Under the pieces are notes generated by a model. The model searched no databases, was not told the DNA's origin, and saw nothing but the letters and a program-made list of their open reading frames with translations. Shown here in pieces: positions 59,201 to 64,000 of a stretch of DNA of 64,000 nt (the stretch's first letter is position 1; every line of letters begins with the position of its first letter). The DNA comes from Sphingobacterium sp. UBA5670 (GTDB lineage Bacteria > Bacteroidota > Bacteroidia > Sphingobacteriales > Sphingobacteriaceae): contig NZ_DIIM01000003.1 in NCBI RefSeq assembly GCF_002420705.1, positions 346,158-410,157 of the forward strand. Direction: 5' to 3'. The position numbers were made by a program, and so were the translations under genes.

Positions 59201-61210
59201 TTAACGTTTTAAATAATCAAGGATTTGTTGCTGAGAAACATTCTGCTGCCTTATTTCTATAGACTGGTTTTGCCCTCGTTCATCGAGTACAGTCGCTTCG
59301 CTGTCGTCTGCAAACTGAATATCAAAAAGTTCTTGCATCTGAACCGCTAATGCAGGGTTCAGAATGGGAAAACATGTTTCTATGCGGCGGTAGATGTTGC
59401 GGTTCATCCAGTCTGATGATCCAAGGTATGTGTTTGTATTCGTTTGATATTGGAAGATAAATATTCTTCCGTGTTCTAAATATCGACCTACAATCCGTTT
59501 CACGACAATGTTTTCGCTTAGTCCAGGTACTTGTGGTTTTAATCTACAGATGCCCCTGACCAATAGCTGCAGTTGAACTCCTGCCCGACTTGCTTCGTAC
59601 AATTTATTGATTAACGATTCTTCTTCTAGATTGTTTAATTTAATTTTTATGGCTGCCGAGGCTCCGGTTTTAGCTGCTTGGATGGTTTGGTCAATTAGCG
59701 ATATAAATGTATGCTTGAGATTAAACTGTGCAATCAGTAAATGATCAAAGGATAGCTCATTCGGATTATTGGGTTTCTTCCTTGCTGGTAAGAACTCGAA
59801 TAGCATCTTTAATTCTTTAGTCAATAACTTATTCGAGGTAATGAGGAAGTAGTCCGTGTAGATCTTAGCTGTTTTTTCATTTAGATTTCCTGTTCCAAAT
59901 AGAGCACTTTCACGACCTTCCTTACGTTTGACAAGTGCTATTTTAGCATGCACTTTTAGATTCGGGATACTGTAGGTAATTTTTACACCTTGTTCTTTCA
60001 TCAGACGGGCCCAATGCATATTGTTCGCTTCATCAAAACGTGCTTTCAATTCGACAAATACATTGACTTTTTTTCCATTTTTCGCTGCTGTGGCTAGCGC
60101 CTGTGCAATACGAGAGTCACTGGCGATACGATATAGCGTAGTGTAGATCTCCTCGACGGCTGGATCTATTGCTGCCTCGTTGAAGAAACGTAATATGGGG
60201 TCGAAAGATTCGTAAGGCGTACAGATCAGCATATCTTTTCGATCTATCTGATCAAAAATAGATTCCTGGAAATTTTGGTATCTCTCGATCTGCTGTTGTT
60301 TGGGATAAGAAAATTTATCCATTTTAATCGGGAATGAGAAAAAATCCTTCAGGTTGTGGTAGTTTCCCCCCTCAACAATGCTGCTTTTTCGCAGATCGAA
60401 TAAATTAGCTAGTGTTTCAATCAGCTGTTTTGGGAAATTAGGTTGAAATAAAAAGCGTGTTGCATAGCCAAGGTCTCTTTTATTGACTTCCGCTTCAATT
60501 TTTTGTGCAATATCCCCCTCAAATTCATCTTGCAGATTTAATTCCGCGTCACGGGTGATTTTAAAGGAGTAGAAGCTTAATGATGTATTTCTTACGGCTT
60601 CGGGAAAGAATAGTTTGATGATGTCATCTATGAGCAAGACATAGGTGTTTCCATTAACCTCACAGGTAAAAAATCGACCAATATGATTGGACGGAATGTT
60701 GAGAAAGAATACCGCTCCCGTGTTGTCGTCTGTGACCGCAAAGTACAGCTGATTGTTAATTGGAAAAAAGGATGTATCATCCAGCTGGATGATTTGGAGA
60801 TAGGAGGCAATTGTATGAAAGAAATATTGTGCGGCGCGTTCTTTTATGTCTATAGGAATAGCTTGATTGTAAATAAAGAATATATGTTCTTTTGCCAATT
60901 CTTGTATAATATCAGCGAGTAATAGGCCAAATTTTTCCTGTTGTTTGTTTATCGTTTTTGAGGCCTTTTTATACGTGCCAATATCGAGGTTTGGAATGAG
61001 CTGTTCGGGATTTTGCTTCATTATTTTTTTCCAAGCCATTAATACAGGCATTCTAACCCGATAAAATTCATCCAGATTGGAGGAAAAAATGGCGAGAAAC
61101 TGTAGTTTTTCCAATAAAGGTACCTCCTGCCGCCCAGCTTGGTCAAGTACTCTTTCATTGAATGATAACCAGCTAATATCTCTGTTGATGTAAAGGTCTT
61201 TATTCTTCAT
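59201..61210 (-). CDS. ppk1: Polyphosphate kinase 1
   Basis: Makes long-chain polyphosphate from ATP. The 669-residue protein has the four Ppk1 domains in order: N-terminal NRDISWLSFNERVLDQAG and FSSNLDEFYRVRM, the head domain to about residue 290, and the two catalytic C domains with autophosphorylated His421 (PNLKVHAKIALVKR), GTGNLNEKTAKIYTDY, and the second His580 (RYLEHGRIFIF). Length is slightly below the E. coli 688 but motifs are complete. It stands 166 bp after the HD-Pycsar-like gene and before the SdiA-type lipoprotein. Confidence 0.96.
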   Translation of the reverse strand: MKNKDLYINRDISWLSFNERVLDQAGRQEVPLLEKLQFLAIFSSNLDEFYRVRMPVLMAWKKIMKQNPEQLIPNLDIGTYKKASKTINKQQEKFGLLLADIIQELAKEHIFFIYNQAIPIDIKERAAQYFFHTIASYLQIIQLDDTSFFPINNQLYFAVTDDNTGAVFFLNIPSNHIGRFFTCEVNGNTYVLLIDDIIKLFFPEAVRNTSLSFYSFKITRDAELNLQDEFEGDIAQKIEAEVNKRDLGYATRFLFQPNFPKQLIETLANLFDLRKSSIVEGGNYHNLKDFFSFPIKMDKFSYPKQQQIERYQNFQESIFDQIDRKDMLICTPYESFDPILRFFNEAAIDPAVEEIYTTLYRIASDSRIAQALATAAKNGKKVNVFVELKARFDEANNMHWARLMKEQGVKITYSIPNLKVHAKIALVKRKEGRESALFGTGNLNEKTAKIYTDYFLITSNKLLTKELKMLFEFLPARKKPNNPNELSFDHLLIAQFNLKHTFISLIDQTIQAAKTGASAAIKIKLNNLEEESLINKLYEASRAGVQLQLLVRGICRLKPQVPGLSENIVVKRIVGRYLEHGRIFIFQYQTNTNTYLGSSDWMNRNIYRRIETCFPILNPALAVQMQELFDIQFADDSEATVLDERGQNQSIEIRQQNVSQQQILDYLKR

Positions 61211-61376
61211 CCGTATTAATTTATAAGTATGGCAACATGTTTACAAAGACATCAATAAATATTTTATATCGTGTCAATTGGAAGCTAATAATTGGTTTAA
61301 GTTTTTTATTTTTAAGCTGTTAAAGTATGTCTTGTACCCTGATTTAACATATTGGGATTCTATTGATATGGACCTA

Positions 61377-62561
61377 TTAAAATATGGTTGCGGCGACAAA
61401 AGAAACAACCGATATAACAAGCCCAAACATAAAAATTCCATATGCGTATCGAAGAAGCTTATATTTGCGTCCTAAAACGACCCCCTGCGAATAAACATCC
61501 TTGGTCAGCATGCCATATAAAAATTCAGAATCGACCATTACTTTCTGCATTCCCTCATTGTAGTCGTCGAGTTTCATTTTATAGAAGTTTCCAAAAAAAA
61601 GAAGATTGACTGACTTTTGTTCAATTTCCTCCTTGGAAAATTTGCCTGAAGGAATTTTGGGGATTGTTGACAGTATGGCCATGACCATCGTTGCAACCAC
61701 TGCGGTTGTTAAGATTATTGTTGGGATAATAAGATGTTCGTTGGCATCTAATTTTCGAAATAAAACAGCAATGACGACAGAAAGGATAATAGAATTGACC
61801 GTTAGCAATATATTAGCTTTATTGTCTGCCATATCACTTAATCGTTGATTGTTTGACGAAGTAATACGAAACATTGTTTCTATTCCACGTTCCGGCTTGC
61901 CACCTTTTTCTTTTTCCTTTTTGTCTTCTTTTTTGCTTTCCTTATTTTTTAAAATAGATTTCTCCTGTTTTTTCTCTAGTTCTTTTAGATTCATCTCTTT
62001 TTTTGCATTGAGCTTTTGCTGTGCATATTCAGTGTGGTAATGATGGCTCTTTAATAATTTAATTGTGCCCGCCCTCCATACATCTTTATCGATCTCCTTC
62101 CCGAGTACTGCTTCGGCTTCGGCTTTCATCAATTTATTTCTAGTGACGAAATCATCGTTTCCGAAATGAAATAGGTCAGCATCGCAGAGAATTTCTTCTA
62201 GCAGGTTTGCGGGATCTTGAGGCATTCTGGTTGCCAGAATACAACCTCTGATTTTTTCCTGGATGTCTTCCGGTATGCCTTTGTCCCGTAGAAAGTCGAA
62301 TGCAATCTCCACACTTTTCTTCTCATGACCGATAGCATTATCGGATTTTACGTAACCCAGATCATGAAAATAGGCTGCACTGATAACGATAAAGTGATCC
62401 TCCTCTCCTAATTTGTAGTACGCTGAAATTTCCTCTGCAGCACGTACAACTGAACGAGTGTGTATCGTATTGTGGAAACAGTGGCAAACGGAGATATTAT
62501 CTATAATATAGCTCTCGGCATATTCTTCGACCTGTTTTAAAAGCTGCGCATAGTCTATCAT
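61377..62561 (-). CDS. HD domain fused to a Pycsar-effector-like membrane domain
   Basis: A 394-residue fusion. Residues about 15-180 are an HD phosphohydrolase domain: His34 (CFHNTIHTRSVVRA), His66-Asp67 (AAYFHDLGYVKS) and Asp128 (ILCDADLFHFG) as metal ligands. A highly charged, Lys-rich linker (about 185-226) leads to a C-terminal domain beginning ITSSNNQRLSDMADNKANIL, followed by three hydrophobic spans (about 250-268, 278-298, 371-391). That motif and layout fit the Pycsar effector family (formerly DUF5706), whose members disrupt the membrane on binding cyclic pyrimidine nucleotides. No cyclase is nearby. The gene lies 166 bp upstream of ppk1 on the same strand. Confidence 0.85.
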   Translation of the reverse strand: MIDYAQLLKQVEEYAESYIIDNISVCHCFHNTIHTRSVVRAAEEISAYYKLGEEDHFIVISAAYFHDLGYVKSDNAIGHEKKSVEIAFDFLRDKGIPEDIQEKIRGCILATRMPQDPANLLEEILCDADLFHFGNDDFVTRNKLMKAEAEAVLGKEIDKDVWRAGTIKLLKSHHYHTEYAQQKLNAKKEMNLKELEKKQEKSILKNKESKKEDKKEKEKGGKPERGIETMFRITSSNNQRLSDMADNKANILLTVNSIILSVVIAVLFRKLDANEHLIIPTIILTTAVVATMVMAILSTIPKIPSGKFSKEEIEQKSVNLLFFGNFYKMKLDDYNEGMQKVMVDSEFLYGMLTKDVYSQGVVLGRKYKLLRYAYGIFMFGLVISVVSFVAATIF

Positions 62562-62751
62562 GGATCAATATGATTTTATTTGGAATAAAAGTATTCATTA
62601 TCTTTAATTTCTTAAAAATAAGATCTTCCTTTTTGTTATTTATTAACCTAGATCAAATTTACTGAAAAAAGAGTTATTCCGATAGTTGTAAAATTGCCTG
62701 TTTCTTTTTAGCCTCTTTTATGCTGTGTTACTCCGAGTATATCGCGTTTTT

Positions 62752-62916
62752 CGGCCGTTATCTAGGGCTTATCCGGTCTTCATTCAGTCCCCAAAGCCAC
62801 TTTAAATACTGTTTAAGCGGGTTGTGAGCATACTGCGACTGGGCTCGCAGCGTGTTAGACTCGGACTCAACACGGACTCAGCTCGGACTTACCCTGGATT
62901 CATGGTGTATTACGGA
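62752..62916. repeat. Phased 11-bp degenerate repeat, block 1
   Basis: In 11-bp steps from 62752, CGG recurs at the same phase: CGGCCGTTATC (62752), CGGTCTTCATT (62774), CGGGTTGTGAG (62818), CGGACTCAACA (62862), CGGACTCAGCT (62873), CGGACTTACCC (62884). The last three are near-identical tandem copies; the earlier ones are degenerate but stay in register over 15 units. Confidence 0.75.
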
Positions 62917-63071
62917 TAAATAAACAGTACTTGTGTGATGCTTTAAAGCTGCGGGTATATCGACTTAAACCTGCGGGGTGAGCGAAACAAGAGCTGCTCC
63001 ACTGCATCGTTACATTAAGGCATTCCTAGTCTGATGCTGCCGCCCCCAAATTCTTTTTAAGTCTTTATAGC

Positions 63072-63181
63072 GTGTTTTTCCGAGTTGTTCGCGTGTTTAC
63101 AGTGTTGCTGCGGAGTTTTTCGGCTGCGGTTCGGGCCTGCGTTGGCCCTTGGTCGGGGCATCCGGGGGGCATGGTCGCAAC
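63072..63181. repeat. Phased 11-bp degenerate repeat, block 2 (TCGG orientation)
   Basis: Ten steps of 11 bp with a core at positions 5-8: TTTTTCGGCTG (63116), CGGTTCGGGCC (63127), TGCGTTGGCCC, TTGGTCGGGGC (63149), ATGGTCGCAAC (63171). The core TCGG is the reverse complement of the CCGA core of block 3, so blocks 2 and 3 face each other. Confidence 0.7.
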
Positions 63182-63225
63182 CGGAACGCCATTTGTCCTT
63201 GGTGCTAGCGGGGTGAGTCAGGGTT

Positions 63226-63379
63226 ATACTCGGAGGCAACACGGAAGGAACACGGACGCAGCACGCTGGCAGACCGAAACTGTCCACAGGCTGTCCCGAA
63301 CGTGCTCCGAAGCTGTCCACAGGCTGTCCCGAACCTGCACCGAAGCTGCTCCGATACTTTTTCGACGCGTTTCCCCCGG
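63226..63379. repeat. Phased 11-bp degenerate repeat, block 3 (CCGA orientation)
   Basis: Fourteen 11-bp steps, most with CGGA or CGAA at positions 6-9: ATACTCGGAGG (63226), CAACACGGAAG, GAACACGGACG, CAGACCGAAAC (63270), TGTCCCGAACG (63292), TGCTCCGAAGC (63303), TGTCCCGAACC (63325), TGCACCGAAGC (63336), TGCTCCGATAC. A higher-order 33-bp (3 x 11) duplication is seen at 63276-63308 and 63309-63341. Confidence 0.8.
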
Positions 63380-63930
63380 ATGTCGGTGTCAGGTACATAA
63401 CACATAGATACCATACTGGTTGATTGAGCTTATCCATAAGCTTTCCTGAGACAGGTAAGATCCCGATCCAGGTATGCGTCCTTTCTATATAGACTTTTTG
63501 ATAGATACCCGATATCCCCATCTAAGTACAATATCCCGTATACATGCTGTATGGACAGAATATATTCAGTAGTACTACATAATATCCTGCAGAGCCTCCT
63601 GCCTGTTTCCCCCAATGTCAGCGTCAACGCCTAGTTGCCGGCGAAGGCCGGTGGTATAGCTGGGGCAGCATAGTCCCATTCCAGACTCCGTCCTGCTCCT
63701 GAAGCCGGAGCTGAAATCCTTTGGCAAACCTCGGGAAACCTCGAGGCAGCTCCTTTCACGGTGCCTTGTGCTTCCCTGTTTTCATTTGGGTTGCAGGATC
63801 AGCTGTTTTTGGCCTTCCTCTGCACCTCCCGCCACCAAAAATCAAAAAGAATCTCCCACCCTGACAGCGAGTTATGCCCAAAATGAAAATAATAAGAACA
63901 AAAGGCTTGGAAGTTTGTATTTAATCTCCC

Positions 63931-63938
63931 TATCTTTG
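63931..63938 (+). promoter_or_regulatory. Bacteroidota -7 element of the gene at the window end
   Basis: TATCTTTG fits TAnnTTTG; 44 bases lie between it and the ATG at 63983. Confidence 0.6.
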
Positions 63939-63982
63939 CACCACTCCGCAAGGGAGGGACGGTTACTTCGAAAGAAGAAATC

Positions 63983-64000
63983 ATGAAAAAAGAAGGGTTT
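63983..64000 (+). CDS. Start of a gene cut by the window end
   Basis: ATG at 63983 is followed by AAA AAA GAA GGG TTT and then the window ends. It lies behind a good -7 element and a GA-rich stretch (AAAGAAGAAATC). Only six codons (MKKEGF) are visible, so no function can be given. Confidence 0.45.

Larger units (their letters stand above)
62562..63982. other. GC-rich non-coding region with repeat arrays
   Basis: 1.4 kb with visibly higher GC than the flanks, particularly from about 62730 to 63800. Frames open on both strands here have repetitive, low-complexity translations with no family pattern, so I call no gene. The region holds three blocks of 11-bp-period repeats (listed), an imperfect direct repeat (63369-63392 and 63605-63628) and a hairpin GCCGGCGAAGGCCGG (63638-63652). 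The only signal of transcription is the -7 element at 63931. Confidence 0.65.

Noticed and set aside
63276..63341. Two 33-bp direct repeats that might suggest a CRISPR array
   Set aside because: The copies are adjacent without spacers, resolve into three 11-bp units and no cas gene is present.
63057..63521. Long open frames on both strands in the GC-rich region (for example 63057-63521 minus, 63072-63407 plus)
   Set aside because: Their translations are repetitive Ser/Arg/Pro/Gly-rich strings caused by the 11-bp repeat and GC content; they overlap each other and show no family pattern or start signal.
62562..64000. Genomic island or insertion sequence at the right end
   Set aside because: No transposase, integrase, tRNA junction or terminal inverted repeat is visible; higher GC alone is not enough.

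Overview
The window reads as a chromosomal segment of a Bacteroidota bacterium, most likely a Sphingobacterium or close Sphingobacteriaceae relative. This is inferred from the Bacteroidota -7 promoter element (TAnnTTTG) in front of many genes, the near absence of Shine-Dalgarno sites, several LytTR/LytS and 7TMR-DISM sensors, a TonB-dependent receptor with a carboxypeptidase-regulatory N-domain, Tricorn-like and CPBP proteases, a futalosine-type menaquinone enzyme and proteins typical of that phylum (DUF2007, DUF2461, DUF3078). No rRNA, prophage, insertion sequence or CRISPR array is visible. Three tRNAs are present (Tyr, Arg-CCU, Lys-CUU).

Layout. 0-6.1 kb holds housekeeping genes: DUF2007, cdsA, DUF2461, anmK, gcvH, a secreted protein, pdhB and mqnB. 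6.1-6.7 kb is non-coding with a phased 11-bp repeat array. 6.7-12.8 kb runs forward: a PTPS/GTP cyclohydrolase I pair, an O-methyltransferase, then a cell-wall group (two glucosaminidase-type proteins, two secreted proteins of unknown role, an amidase lipoprotein). 12.8-17.3 kb is a reverse operon of a secreted PIG-L deacetylase, a 69-aa membrane protein, an overlooked 30-aa membrane micropeptide and an SSS symporter. 17.5-19.2 kb holds thioredoxin, a small partner protein, a peroxiredoxin and a non-coding stretch with a possible 40-aa ORF and a strong terminator. 19.5-26.4 kb holds the tRNAs, an MFS permease, a Tricorn-like protease and a Cys-rich membrane-anchored protein.

26.6-32.1 kb is a signalling locus. 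A lone receiver faces an operon made of a GNAT-like protein, a methyltransferase, a 7TMR-DISM histidine kinase and a receiver-histidine kinase. 32.3-45.3 kb holds an amidohydrolase, a membrane LytTR regulator, a CPBP protease, a lipoprotein, two tandem barrel-like paralogues, a TonB receptor-TPR-LytS-LytTR operon and a dehydrogenase/PLP-enzyme pair. 45.5-53.1 kb is again housekeeping: HU, a TPR protein, a 29-residue mS38-like protein, RNase G, miaA, an oxidoreductase and def.

53.2-62.6 kb is a reverse polyphosphate-associated cluster: an HD-Pycsar-effector-like fusion, ppk1, an SdiA-regulated-type lipoprotein, an outer-membrane barrel carrying a kinase-like N-domain, and a GAF protein. 62.6-63.98 kb is GC-rich, apparently non-coding DNA dominated by degenerate 11-bp-period repeats in opposing orientations. 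The last bases start a new gene.

The strongest candidates for something undescribed are the 11-bp phased repeat arrays, the kinase-like/barrel fusion beside ppk1, the HD-Pycsar fusion, and the acyltransferase-like/methyltransferase/sensor-kinase operon. All family calls are from reading the sequence and memory of families; no database search was run.
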